Assembly: GCF_950295315.1 (NCBI RefSeq)
Contig: NC_080170.1
Location: 97,430,477 to 97,494,476 of the forward strand
DNA length: 64,000 bases
From: Erinaceus europaeus
Lineage: Eukaryota; Chordata; Mammalia; Eulipotyphla; Erinaceidae
Direction of reading: 5' to 3'
The position numbers and the translations under genes were made by a program. The stretch's first letter is position 1. Each line of letters begins with the position of its first letter. Below, piece after piece: positions 11,363 to 22,800 of this stretch. The notes below the pieces were generated by a model. The model was not told the DNA's origin and made no database searches. It was given only the letters and a program-made list of their open reading frames with translations.

Positions 11363-14300
11363 CAAAGTTGTAAAATAAGTGAGTGAAGTAATCAGCATTG
11401 ATCATCACTAAGAAAAGGTCTGGCTTAGGTGTTAACCAAACTTTTTGTCATGAGAATAGTGTTTCGTTTTAACACCACAGACAAAAATATCTTGATATTT
11501 TAAAGTTTCTTTTTATAATAATTTGCTCAGGAAAAAAAGGACTTCTGCTTTTGAAAAGCATTTGAAAATCCCAACCAGGTCTAAACTGTAAACTATTTTG
11601 TATTCTGTATTTTGTATTTTTTATCTGGGGTGTTAACAAGAAAGACTTCTGATGACATAGAGTTTTGACAAATTTGGTCAAATAGGCTGTCCTCTTCAAC
11701 TCTTTTCATTAACTTCTCAAGAAGACCCTAGTAATATTAGTGAGAAAACATTTAGGTAAGTCAAATTACTGATTTTACTGGTAGGAAGGAAATTTTAGCC
11801 CCAGACCGGTGAACTATTTCGCCCAAGACCAGAAATGAATAGCTTCCTGAGGACCAGCTCAGTGGTTTATTCCCCCCCCCCCCCAATAACAGCACTTATT
11901 ACCATTTGACAATCAAAGCACCCATTTGACTTTTGCATAGCCACTGGCATGGTTTTGAGGCATGGGACTTTTAAAGGTCTATCTACTCTTACTTTCTGAA
12001 ATTTTTTTAAAACTTCAAATGTGTATTAAATGCAAAGTTTGATTTTGATGCCAGTCAATTACCAATCAATTAGTAAATAAATTGGTTATAGTTGTGACAA
12101 AATAGTTGACTTTTTATGGGGGGGCATGAATTCTTGCATCTAAGAACAGCCTAAAAACCTGTGAAAGAAACCATGCTTGTGCTACATTGGAAGTAACAAA
12201 ATTATTAGTCATGGCTTTCAGTGTGAATAAAATCAGTTTAATTTTGGCCATGAGGACAGCACTATGCTGCAAGCTGATTTGAGACTAACTCACGTTGACC
12301 ATACTCAATTCTGTGGCACATAGAGCATGTTGCTAGGTGATTTGACAGAAGGAAACAGAGAACTGATTGATGAAACTAGTAATTCTTGAGTGACTGCAAT
12401 ACGTACATGCATAGAATAAAAGCCTCCTTTGTCATAGTTGCTGTTTGCTTTACAAAAAGTGACTCCAAGTAAATTCATTTAAAAAAGCAAAGTCCCTATA
12501 TGCTCTTGCAAACACTTTCTTTATCATGAGCTGTGCAGTTATTTTACTGGACTTCGAGGGTCTCACGGTTTCTAGTACAAAACGCTATTTTCAAGAGTGT
12601 GTTACTTCTTTATTTAAATTCCTGTTGGCCTAGAGCCTGGAATGCAAATTCTGTTTCTGAGAATCACTTTGTTTTCAACAACATTCAAAAGAGAATGGGG
12701 TTAGAAGTCCTGACAGTGGGCGGGCTGTAAATTTGTTTTCACAATCATAGAAACCCTCAATATTCCAAAACAGCTCATAAGTTCTATTGAATTAGACAAA
12801 TGTTTTATTTTCAGCTTGCTGTATGGCATTTTTAAACAAAAGGATATTCTGAAGATTTGTCACAAATAATTCTTCTCAGCTAAAATAGTCTATATATCCC
12901 CAACTTGCTATCACCTTGATATTTGGTAATTTAACATAGTGAAAAAGAAACCTGATGACAGATTAATATAGACAGCCTGTAGGATGCTGTGACTAGCTCA
13001 CTGTGCCTACTGTGGTACATAGCTGACCTGTGCTTATATTTATTACATCATCGCTACTGGTTTAACTGAATAAATTTTTTTCTTTGAAAAAATGGTCCTA
13101 AGCAGTTCATCACAATTTTGATAACATCAATATGAAATGTAAAAAACTAAATAAGACACAGGACATTGGCACATACAGGAGAAAAATTAAATTTTAGAGT
13201 GCTTAATGGAAAGGGAAATGACTGGTAAAATGATTGAGAAAGGTGGGTAATTATTAGAAAGTGCTAAATTGCAAGGCAATCAACTGAAACATGTAATCTG
13301 CTTTTACAAGGTTCTTCTGGAGAACAAAGGCTTTCCTTTAAAAGTCCAAGTGCTCTTTGAATCTGTGTCACGAGCCCATAGGAGCTGTGAAGCCCATATA
13401 AATAAGAGACTTAAGTCCTGCTTACTTAGGTACACTGTGACTCACTCCACCACTCCCCCCCAAAAGGGGAAGAAATAGAAAAAGCCATGATTGATTGCTG
13501 CCGTCGGAAGGCCCTCTGGGTTTCTTTCTTTCCTTTAATAATATCTAGGTGCTGACAAACTGTCAGAATATAAAAGAAAAAATTGAAATGTGAGACTTTC
13601 AGTCCTACGTTTGGTATTTTGGAACTATTGAGGCCTATATTTCTCTCTGTCATTGCTAAAACATTATGATGTAATAGAGGTTGGGATATTTTATTTGAAT
13701 ATTAAAAGATAAAATGATTTAATTAGTATTTCACAAATCCTTGATTTGCATAGTGACATATATTATTATTAGGTAAAGTCAGTTGGTCATACTGGCTATA
13801 GTAAATAGTTTCGTCAACCAATCTTCTCTTGTTCTAGCCCTATTCATTTTCCTGTGGGTATATTCGATATGCACATTCAGGTCTGTCAGATTTCTCCATT
13901 TTAGGGTAATTTAAAAAAAAATCTATTGAGGATTTTGAAAAAGTAAATCTTCAAGCATTAAAAGTCAGGCTATGTATGTGCACCTTCACGCACATGTTTA
14001 CTTTCATACACAGGAGTGCTTAACTCTTTAAGCCATAGAGTAGCTTGAATTTTTCCATTTGAAAATTGCTTTCCACATCAAAATGACAATTTTATGTGAT
14101 TCATTCTCATATTTCCACACATATGTAAGAGATCTTTGACTATATGTATCACATATCTATTTATCCACCACAGAGTCTTTATTGGCATATGCCAGTAAAA
14201 GCGAGAGATCATATGCCAGTTTTTATTTAGCAGTACTTCACATCAGAGAATATTTTTGTTGGACAAAACAAGGGAGAATGTTGTTTTACTTCCTCTGCAA

Positions 14301-14482
14301 AACTCCCTTTTGAATTTCAGGCCTTTTGTTTTCGTTGCTGACAGCATTCATGAACAGAATGAAGAACTCTAATAACTCCTCTCCTGTTTAGAGACACTAC
14401 ACAGAGAACAGTCTTCTTAGAAAGAACATTTTCTAGTACCAGCCATCAATCCCACTTAGCAGTTGCACTGCAGACTACTTAC

Positions 14483-14702
14483 TGAACACCTTGACTACTG
14501 TAGGTGCCTCAAACACGTTGTCCTCAGTTACTAGCATGCACACAAATCTCTTTTCATCGCTGATCCTTGCATTACTGATAGACAAGGTGTAGTTTTCTGA
14601 GAGGCTCAGTCTGTCTCTGTATTCTGGCACATCGTCGTATTGCACACTTTTCTTCGTAGAGGACCTGAAGGCAATAAATACTGGGGAGCCATCCGGCTTT
14701 TC
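14483..14702 (-). CDS. ALCAM: ALCAM exon 3: bulk of Ig V domain 1
   Basis: This 220-bp exon has acceptor ...tttctag|GAAAAGCC and donor GTGTTCA|gtaagtag. It enters in phase 0 and leaves one base of a Lys codon at its end (phase 1). It encodes 73 residues beginning EKPDGSPVFIAFRSSTKKSV and ending in the VVKVF strand that leads to domain 2. Visible landmarks are the acidic EYRDRL motif, the N-glycosylation sequon NYT, the DEK turn before the F strand, and the F-strand Cys (RFVCML) that pairs with the exon 2 Cys. In the family this membrane-distal V domain carries the homophilic and CD6-binding faces. Length and sequence agree closely with human residues 59-131. Confidence 0.97.
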
Positions 14703-14974
14703 CTAGAAATTAAAGTGACAATACACTTTTAAAATTCAGATTATGTCAGATTGCATCTAGAATTACAAATTGTCTTTGGACATATTCCTCCACCACAATA
14801 GGTATAGCTCTAAGAAGAGCAGTTTTGAGTATGAGCTACAAAGAGTAGATCTTTGGTTACATAAAATTATTAAAGATACAAGCTCTTTTATAGGTTTAAA
14901 TATTCCTGTGCATGCAGATTTGTATGTTAAAACTATACCCGACGAGTGTGATGATGTTGCAAGGTGGGGTCTTT

Positions 14975-15170
14975 GGTATTATATTTATTTATTGGATAGA
15001 GACAGTCAGAAATCAAGAGGGAAGGGGGTGGTAGAGAGGGAGAGAGACAGAGAGACACCTGCAACACTCCTTAACCATCCACTTCCTCCCTGCAGGTAGG
15101 TACTGGGAGCTCAAACCCTGGTCCTTGCACATTGTAACTCAACCAGGTGCACCACCCACCCATCCTGAAA
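14975..15170 (-). mobile_element. SINE, group B
   Basis: Tail 'tatttatttattggatagagac', GA-rich body, 'cctccctgcaggtaggtac' and head 'caaccaggtgcaccacccacc'. The TSD ggggtcttt is at 14966-14974 and 15174-15182. Confidence 0.85.
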
Positions 15171-15575
15171 ATGGGGGTCTTTAAGAGGTAATCAGGTTCA
15201 GTTGAGGCCATGGAATGATAACTTACTGACATTACTAGTGATATTTTAAAGGGGAAAAAAAAAGAGAGTTAGCAATGCCTTCTCTCTGCAAGGGTATAAA
15301 GAAAAGAAATGTGAAAATGTGAGCATATTGTAAAATGTCAGTTGTCTTTAAGTTAAAAGTATGTTTCTAGCCAAGGCCTAACTAACCCTTTCAATATTTT
15401 GATTTTGGGCTTCCCAGACTGCAGATCTATAAGGATTAAGTGTCTGTTGCTTGAGTACTCCATCTATAGTACTGTGTTATAGTGGCAGCAAAGATGATTA
15501 ATCTGGGAATAAAAGAATTTAGCTGATTAAATATCTGAATTCATCAATAACATTCTCCTAAAATCATTTACTTTT

Positions 15576-15803
15576 TAAAAAAATATTTATTTATTCATTT
15601 TCCCTTTTTGTTGCCCTTGTTTTTATTGTTGTAGTTATTATTGTTGTTATTGATGTTGTCGTTGTTGGATAGAACAGAGAGAAATGGAGAGAGGAAGGGA
15701 AGACAGAGAGGGGGGGAGCTGGGGGCCTGAACCGGGATCCTTGTGCTGGTCCTTGTGCTTTGTGCCATGTGCGCTTAACCTGCTGCGCTACCGCCCGACT
15801 CCC
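15576..15803 (-). mobile_element. SINE, group A, internally deleted
   Basis: Young copy with head 'cgcttaacctgctgcgctaccgcccgac' in reverse, but about 45 bp between the GA-rich block and the head (the 'gcttcaccgcctgtgaagcgac' stretch) are missing. The TSD is 16 bp with one mismatch (15560-15575 and 15804-15819). Confidence 0.9.
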
Positions 15804-16089
15804 AAAATCGTTTACTTTTGTTACAGGTTTAAAATGCAAATAGTTGCCCTGTATTATCCTATAATTTAAAGACATATGCTAGATTAACACCCTAAACTTC
15901 CATATTCATAAACTTATGTAATAAGTAATAGTTATTAACTCTATGTCACGTACTTGGAATTTTCATGCATTGATTGATTTAATATTCATAACAACCCTGT
16001 ATGCTAGAGTTACAGTAGTAGTTTCACTTATAGATTATACCCTGGAGGCAGAGCTTGGTTAATAATTTATCCCAAATCCTGTTAGAGTT

Positions 16090-16245
16090 GGGGAAACATT
16101 TTACTGGATAGGGCACATGCCTTACTGCACATGCGACAAATGGAGTATTGATATGATCGTCATGGCACCAGGCAAAGCTCTGGTACTGTGGTGTTTCTAA
16201 CTCTCTATCACTTTCACTCTGTTTCTAACTCTGTGGGGGGCGGGG
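16090..16245 (+). repeat. Old SINE fragment, group E
   Basis: It has 'tactggatagggcacatgccttactgcacatgcga', '...ctggtactgtggtgtttc' and a pyrimidine stretch, matching the order of group E. It is diverged, with approximate edges. Confidence 0.5.
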
Positions 16246-17090
16246 GGGGAAGCCGGCTTTGATAGTGCTGAAATTATGCACTAGCTAAACAGACGGTCAC
16301 ATTACAATCTCTTAGCAAAGCGAAGGCTGGAGCTCAGTGACCTGGTTTCTTTATAACCACATTGGGGATGTTAAGTGTCTCTTTTCTACCAAACACGGGG
16401 CAGATGCTGGTGAGGATGAAGTACAAAGGGCTTTTTACCATGTGATAGAGGAGAAAGGAACCCTTCCTGTCTAGATTTGTTTCATTTCACTCACTCTTTC
16501 CAAACCTTCCATTTGCCTTTCAGATTACATTAAGTTTATTGCTACAGCTCACAACAATGGTACCTCAAAATACAATCATCTTATTCTTGAAGCTTTTCTG
16601 ATAACTGATAACTTTAAGATTACTATTACTTTCTCTATTCTACAGTGTCAGTTCAGGTTATGTGAAAATTAATATCTGGGTTATAGTCAGAAATGTCTGT
16701 CATCACTGAAGTTTTCCAATACTGACGAACCACTTACTTTGGCAATAAATTCAGTATAGGAGATAAATTATATATTTGTGTCTCAATTCCTGGAACTTGG
16801 GGGTTTATATTACACTTTGTCCATAGGTCTTACTGTTGTATTTTCACTTTTATATGAAACCAGAAATAGTTCAGAATGACCCAAAGTGTCGGTAGCAGGA
16901 GAGTACAGAGACATGCTATGTGCTATCTAACTTTCTATGTCACTTCAAACACAGTGTGATTAGAACTTAGCAGTCCTACAGTCAAAATAGCATACATTTT
17001 TGACATAATCAAGTACTACTTAAGCATTCTGACATGTGTCACTTAATGCAACTCTCCCAATGCCACATAGAAGACTGTTCTTATTATCTT

Positions 17091-17446
17091 CTTCTTATTA
17101 TTATTTGCCTACAGGGTTATTGATGGGGCTCGGTGCCTGCACCACAAATCCACTGCTCCTGAAGGCTATTTTTCCCCCTTTTATTGCCCTGGTTGTTTTA
17201 TTGCTGTTGTGGTTATTATTATTCTTGTCATTGATGTCATTGTTGTTGGATAGGACAGAGAGAAATGCAGAGAGTAGGGGAAGATAGAGAGGGGGAGAGA
17301 AAGATAGACACCTGCAGACCTGTTTCACCGATTGTTAAGCTATCCCCCTGCAGGTGGGGGAGCCGGGAGCTCGAACCACGATCCTCATGCTGGTCCTTGG
17401 GCTTCACGCCATGTGTGCTTAACCCACTGCGCTACCGCCCAACCCC
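17091..17446 (-). mobile_element. Extended SINE, group A with 3' module
   Basis: The full-length long form has the module in reverse ('gctcggtgcctgcaccac...ccactgctcctgaaggc'), an (att)n-rich linker, the conserved 'gacacctgcagacctg' core and the tRNA-like head. A perfect 11-bp TSD (cttattatctt) is at 17080-17090 and 17447-17457. Confidence 0.92.
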
Positions 17447-17655
17447 CTTATTATCTTATTTTAAGGAGATTTAAAATGGAGATTAACCTCACAGTAAGTA
17501 TGTGGTAGAGCACTGTCAGTCTAAATTCAGAGCATGTTATACCACTGTAGCGGGGGTGGGGGGGGAGAACCTTAAATACATTTCCCAAACTATGTTCATA
17601 GAAATGTTTCTACAAATATCTAAGAGTAAACAATATGTAGTTAAAAAACCTAAAT

Positions 17656-17845
17656 TGGGAGGCCAGGAGGTGGCACACCTGGCTAAGTGCACACAGTACA
17701 GTGCACAAGGTTGCAGGTTTAAGTCCATCATCCCCACTTGCGGGGGAAGCTTCACGAGTGGTGAAGAAGTGCTGCAGGTGTCTCTGTCTCTTCCTCTCTA
17801 TTTCTCTTTGTCTCTATCCAATAATAAGTAAATAAATAAAGATTA
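17656..17845 (+). mobile_element. SINE, group B
   Basis: Head 'ggccaggaggtggcacacctgg', B box 'ggtttaagtcc', 'gctgcaggtgtctctg' and tail 'ctatccaataataagtaaat'. A perfect 13-bp TSD (aaaaaacctaaat) is at 17643-17655 and 17846-17858. Confidence 0.92.
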
Positions 17846-18569
17846 AAAAAACCTAAATAGTGAATTAAACTCAAGACAATTCATAATATATTTTAATACT
17901 AAAAGCTTTAAGTAGTCCTGAGAGAAAAAGATTTTTAAATTTGACTGCCATATTATTTTCCTATACAAATATTTTTAACAGGTCAAGGAATTAGCAAAAT
18001 TTTGTCATTATATTCAATGAAATACTTTAATCTCACAAACTACCTTGAGTTTTATAAAATTAAATGTTAGGAAATCGCACCTCAGAGAAACCATTTGCTG
18101 TTTTTGCTCATTAGATTGAGATATTCTATCAGTCAAAGTTACCTAGTCACTCCACATTCTCCTACCAAATGTCTACCTTCCATTCCCAGACCCACCCCAC
18201 ACAATTCTATACTCAAGAAAACAAAAATTGGCAATGGTTTTTAAGAATAAAATTAATAATGAGAAATTCTGTAAAGTACCTACCACACCAATACAGTTGT
18301 AAGACTGAATACCATAAGTAGGTTCATTATGTTGATGACAAATTCTGAACAAATATTTGAGCGCTCTCACTACTGGTATACCTTGCCGTTGCTACGGTCA
18401 CTTCAAATCAAGCATGCATATGTAGAGAAAGGCTGTCAACTTTCACTAAACTGTCCTATACTGATTTTTCTCTGGAACTCTGTCTTTTTTCTGCCCGTAG
18501 CACTCAAGGTTGAACCTTTCCAACCAATATGATCTAAGAATTATGTGTTTATTTAATTTAAAATGGCAT

Positions 18570-18774
18570 GGGGGCCAGGCAATGGCACAGCTGGTTAAGC
18601 GCACGCATTAAAGTGCTCAAGGACATATGTTCAAGCCCCAGGTCTCTACCTGCAAAGGGAAAGCTTCACAAGTGGTGAGGGAGTGCTGCAGATGTCTCTC
18701 TGTCTCCCCCTCCATTTCAGTTTCTCTCTGTCTCTATCCAATAATAAATAAATAAATAGATAAATAAATTAAGT
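18570..18774 (+). mobile_element. SINE, group B
   Basis: Complete copy with head 'ggccaggcaatggcacagctgg', B box 'gttcaagcccc' and (aaat)n tail. The TSD aaatggcat is at 18561-18569 and 18775-18783. Confidence 0.9.
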
Positions 18775-18827
18775 AAATGGCATTTGTTATGAAAGACAGG
18801 AATTATTATTTGGACATAGTCAAAATT

Positions 18828-18973
18828 TATTCTACTTTCCTACATTTGTATCCAGAGTTGTATACTGCTATTATGTTCATTTGAAATTCACACTTACTCA
18901 TATTCTACTTTCCTACATTTGTATCCAGAGTTGTATACTGCTATTATGTTCATTTGAAATTCACACTTACTCA
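18828..18973. repeat. Perfect 73-bp tandem duplication next to the exon 2 donor
   Basis: Two copies, 18828-18900 and 18901-18973, are identical base for base. The array ends 62 nt downstream (transcript sense) of the exon 2 donor at 19035. Each copy carries, on the ALCAM sense strand, the 10-mer gtaagtgtga, which is also the first ten bases of the true exon 2 intron (sense start at 19035, and at 18970 and 18897 in the copies). The unit is not a known repeat to me. Perfect identity means either a very recent duplication or an assembly artefact. Confidence 0.97.
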
Positions 18974-19035
18974 CAGAAGAAATTTTATCTGAAGAGTAGA
19001 GACAATTAACAAAGTCCAAGGTAGGTCACACTTAC

Positions 19036-19136
19036 ATATTTCCATTTGCCAAACATAAGATTCTGAGGTACATCAAGTCGGCAAGGCATGATAATGGTAT
19101 CTCCATATGCTGAGTTTACAGTGTACAATCCAAGAC
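19036..19136 (-). CDS. ALCAM: ALCAM exon 2: end of signal peptide and start of Ig V domain 1
   Basis: This 101-bp exon has acceptor ...ctaaag|GTCTTGG and donor AAATAT|gtaagtgtga. The first two bases complete a glycine codon begun in exon 1. Thirty-three codons follow, reading LGLYTVNSAYGDTII, then MPCRLDVPQNLMFGKWKY. This matches human residues about 25-58: the signal-peptide cleavage region, the A and B strands with the B-strand Cys of the first disulphide, and the core Trp of strand C (GKWKY). Position 28, the first residue of the mature human protein, is Trp in human but Leu here (TTG for TGG). The exon ends in phase 0. Its donor is followed about 60 nt later by a 73-bp tandem duplication that carries copies of the same donor motif. 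Confidence 0.96.
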
Positions 19137-19199
19137 CTTTAGAAAAAAGAAAGAGATCTATTTTAATTGCTTCCCTTTGCTTTGTTTAAAGGTTTGTTT

Positions 19200-19335
19200 T
19201 ATTATTTAATTCATATGATAAAGAGAGGAGCTGGAGCACCATTCTGGTACATGTGGTACTACAAAATGAAACAGGGGCCTTGGACATGCAAGCCCTGCAT
19301 CCTTCCAGCTGAGCTATGTCTCTAAAGTCCTTTCT
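19200..19335 (-). repeat. Old tRNA-derived SINE fragment
   Basis: In reverse complement it reads 'gacatagctcagctggaaggatgcagggcttgcatg', then a long spacer and 'ggtgctccagctcctctc'. The tRNA-like head and layout fit the local SINE superfamily. The group is uncertain. Confidence 0.5.
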
Positions 19336-19647
19336 TGAAATATTCAAGTAAATAATATCAGTTCAAGATGTCTGTCTTAATGAATGTAATCTACTATAAT
19401 TTTATCTTAAAGGACACAGAAAGTATAAAATTAAAACTTGTTTCTTAAATAAATATCAACGACTTTTTGCTATTTAATACTAAGTCTTTTGTCATAAAAT
19501 TCAAATTTATACACATCAAATTTTACCAGAGAATAGACTGGTAGTGTATTCCAAAGAAATATAAATCACTACATTTAGTTAAAAAAAATAATTCACTGTA
19601 TTATTCATAAATGTAGGCCTCTATAAAGACCAAAACTGAATATTATT

Positions 19648-19883
19648 ATTATTTATTTATTGTTGTTGTAGTTATTGATATCATTGTTGGATAGGATAGA
19701 GAGAAATGGAGAGGGGAGGTGAAGACAGGGGGAGAGGAAGATAGACACCTGCAGACTTGCTTCACCGCCCCTGAAGCGACTTCCCCTGTAGACGGGGAAC
19801 CGGGGGCTAGAACCAGGAACTTTCTTCTGGTCCTTGCCCTTTGCGCCAAGTGTGCTTAACCTGCTGCGCTACCGCCTGACTCC
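19648..19883 (-). mobile_element. SINE, group A
   Basis: Near-complete young copy ending in head 'cttaacctgctgcgctaccgcctgac'. A perfect 12-bp TSD (ctgaatattatt) is at 19636-19647 and 19884-19895. Confidence 0.93.
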
Positions 19884-20140
19884 CTGAATATTATTTTTTT
19901 AAGACTGAATATTATTAACTATATCTTTTGGAAAAAAATAAAGTATTAAAAGTTAAAATCTAACAAATGTACAGAATTTTAAGGAGCAAATAAGCACAAA
20001 AATGACTTTTTAATTTTCATGGCTGAAATTAGTTTAGATTTGAATTGTACATAAAATGTTAACACACTTAAAATTCATAATGTGAAAATTCTTCCTAAAA
20101 TATTAGTTGCTAAATCATTATGCTAAATTTTTACTAGGTA

Positions 20141-20413
20141 TGGGAGTCAGGCGGTAGCGCAGCGGGTTAAGCATACGTGGCATGAAGTGCAAGGACCCTC
20201 AGAAGTATCTGGGTTTGAGCCCCTGGATCCACACCTGCAGGGGAATCGCTTCACAAGCCGTGAAGCTGGTCTGCAGGTGTCTTTCTCTCCCCCTCTCTGT
20301 CTTCCCGTGCTCTCTCCATTTCTCTATGTCCTATCCAACAATTACTACAACAATAAAAAACAACAAGGGCAACAAAAGGGAATAAATAAGTAAAGATTAC
20401 CTAGTAAAAAAAA
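20141..20413 (+). mobile_element. SINE, group A, with hairpin-forming 3' junction
   Basis: Head 'gggagtcaggcggtagcgcagcgggttaagc', core 'gtgaagctggtctgcaggtg' and tail ending in an A-run. The TSD ttactaggta is at 20131-20140 and 20414-20423. The tail contains the inverse of the TSD, so 20395-20407 and 20414-20426 form a perfect 13-bp inverted repeat around six A. Confidence 0.9.
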
Positions 20414-20582
20414 TTACTAGGTAATCTAACTTAAATCACATTTGCTAATAAGGTACAGAAAACTTACTAGACTTAATTCTTTAATAATAAAAACAAGTAA
20501 ATTGTAAAAATCATATGTTTATTTAATGTACCATGTAGCCCTGTATATATTAATGCAGCTTAAAAGAACTCAGTTGCTTGGG

Positions 20583-20850
20583 TGGGGGGAGACAGCATAA
20601 TGGTTATTATGCAAAGACATTCTCATGCCTGAGGTTCCAAGGTCTCAGATTCAATCCCTCACATGACCACAAACCAGAGCTGAGCAGTGGCCTGGTGAAA
20701 ACCAACAATAAATCTGGTGAACTGGGAGGTGCAAGGGTTAAAAGTGTCTAGACTCTCAAGCACGAGGTCCTGAGTTCAATTCCCAGCACTGCATGTACCA
20801 AAGTGATGCTCTGGTTTTCTCTCATAAAAAAAATAGTTTTTTGTTGTTTT
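20583..20850 (+). repeat. Group D SINE followed by group C SINE
   Basis: The segment 20583-20716 has 'gacagcataatggttattatgcaaag...cagagctgagcagtgg' (group D). The segment 20722-20850 has 'gggaggtgcaagggttaaaag...ctctcaagcacgaggtcctgagttcaattcc...gtgatgctctgg' (group C). Both are moderately old and in the same orientation. Confidence 0.7.
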
Positions 20851-22647
20851 TTTTTTTTTGAAAACTCATCAACAACTGACCTATAAACCATTTACCTCCC
20901 ACCCCAACTCCTCACCCCTGAAAAAACAGCTAGTAAAAAAAGAATTCCTCCCCCCAAAAAGAAAACTTGGGCGCTTAATTAGGAAATACGCCAGATGTTT
21001 TTGATCCTTAAGATTAAACACTTATTTCAATGAAATTCCTATTAAGATGCCATAAATGGATATAGATTGGGAAGGGACTTTAAGCAATAGAGAAAAAAAA
21101 TGATATTATGTCCACCAGGTGGTGCTAGTATGCAATGCTAAAGTAGCTAGCAACACATAAATAAGACAATTTTATGACTTGTGAAAAAAAATGACAGGAT
21201 GGATACCATCTTTCACCATTACTCATCAATCACAGCACATTAAAGTTTTCAGATAAAGATAAGGCTCATTAATCATAGTAAAGAAAAAAGAAAATTACTA
21301 TTTTTAAATTTCTCAATTGAGGAATTGCTTAGCTTTAAAGCAGTCTTGTATCAGGGAGCATAAACATCACAAAGAACACAAATTTCATTTAAATATATCA
21401 TATTACTAATTTCTAGCATTGCTAATATTACTAAAAACAAAAGTATTCACAAGGATGTATTTTTAAAACTTATTATTTGACTGAGGTTTATTAAACTTGT
21501 TTTTTATATATTCAGTACTACAATATAATAATTCTTAATCATTAAATTGTATACAGTCTCCCATATGGTAGCTTTAATTCCTTTTAATTTTAAACCACTG
21601 AAGAGCAAAAGCTGTACATGAAAATATGGTCTCTTCAGTATTGTTGAAATAAAAAATGGTTTAAGTTTTGATATATTTCTGCAAACTTGCAATCTAATCA
21701 GAATTAAGAAGTTAATTTATTTCAGAATACATTTTAAGGTTTGTTCATGTCCTGCGAAGAGGTAGGCATGTCAAGCTAAGGAAATCATTTTGTGATCTAG
21801 TATTTTGGTTTTATCAGTATATAACAATACACTTGGATATATGATAATTCAGAGATGATGAGATTCATACCTTAAACAATAGCAAAGCATGCACTTCTAC
21901 CTCTTATCATTATAAAAGCACACCTTTTGACAACTGGTGGTACACCTATGGTTGGTAAAAAGTAAAAGCAATTTACAAACCTTAAGTACAAGTATCCTTT
22001 GTCAGGTATAGGGAAAAAAGAAAAATTATTTTTCAAAGAAATTATTTATGCTACTTTACAGTTTTTATTTTTCATTTTATTTTTCCTGTGGAACTTTATT
22101 AAGCTGTCTATCTATACCAACTTTTATTACAGGTTTTTAAAGCTTTGTGAACTTCTAGTACAACGTATTGCGTGACAAAAGCACAATTATAAAAGGAAAG
22201 CAACCATGTTTTTAAAGTTTTAAATAAAAAAAAACTGACACCAAATGCACATCAAAAATGATGCTTTCTCTTTTGAATTTTCAGTTGTGGTTATCAAGTT
22301 AAGACTTGATGTTCAGGAATGTGTAGATAACAATAAAATTTTGATGTTTTTCTATTCCTAGCACATATTGTAAAGGCTGTCATAAAATATTGTTTTCAAC
22401 CTGTAAAGTTAAGTGGGCACATGCTCAGATTGTAAGTCTATTTTGAAGAGAAACAAACACAATGCAAAACATTGTTATGATTTCATGGATGAACTTATAG
22501 GAGAGAACCCACCTCATTTCCACTAAGGAATTTAACAAATTATCTGTGCTGTGTGAATTGGGAACTCTTCTATAAGAAGCCTTTTTTTACTTATTGATGA
22601 CATCACAAAGCTGTAACTTGCTTTAACAGGTATTTGAAAATGCACAG

Positions 22648-22800
22648 AGGTTCTGAGACAGCATGCATAATGGTTATGCAAAAAGCTTTCATGTGTGAGA
22701 CTCTGATGTCCCAGGTTCAATTCCCAGCACCATCACCTGGGGTGAGCTATGCTTTGGTAAGAACAAACAAGCAAGAACAACAAATAAAAACAAATCGAGT
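22648..22800 (+). repeat. SINE, group D
   Basis: It has 'gacagcatgcataatggttatgcaaaaag', 'gtcccaggttcaattccc' and 'agctatgctttgg'. A short diverged copy without a clear TSD. Confidence 0.65.

Larger units (their letters stand above)
7732..14482 (-). other. ALCAM: ALCAM intron 3
   Basis: This 6,751-bp intron has SINE material only at 9288-9868 and 11116-11362. The stretches 7732-9285, 9870-11110 and especially 11370-14480 (about 3.1 kb before exon 3) hold AT-rich sequence without any repeat I recognise, apart from a C13 run near 11872. Confidence 0.92.
14703..19035 (-). other. ALCAM: ALCAM intron 2
   Basis: This 4,333-bp intron contains six SINE insertions, five of them with clear TSDs, and the perfect 73-bp tandem duplication near its 5' end. 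The stretches 15183-15555, 16260-17075 and 17860-18560 hold nothing that I recognise. Confidence 0.93.
253..19136 (-). other. ALCAM: ALCAM gene, internal part (exons 2-7, human numbering)
   Basis: ALCAM (CD166) is a type I membrane adhesion protein with five Ig-like domains (V-V-C2-C2-C2). It binds itself and the lymphocyte receptor CD6 at the cell surface. Six exons on the minus strand translate, in order, into a continuous 785-bp reading frame that matches the ALCAM precursor from about residue 25 to 286. Intron phases are 0 (exon 2/3), 1 (3/4), 0 (4/5), 1 (5/6), 1 (6/7) and 0 (7/8). Every splice site is GT-AG. There are no frameshifts or stops, so this is the functional gene and not a retrocopy. 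Exon 1 and exons 8 onward fall outside the window. Three N-glycosylation sequons (NYT, NIT, NIT) and the five expected disulphide cysteines are present. Confidence 0.96.

Noticed and set aside
20141..20413. tRNA-like heads with A and B boxes as possible tRNA genes
   Set aside because: They are SINE heads with TSDs and AT-rich tails. No intact cloverleaf or terminator specific to a tRNA gene was seen.
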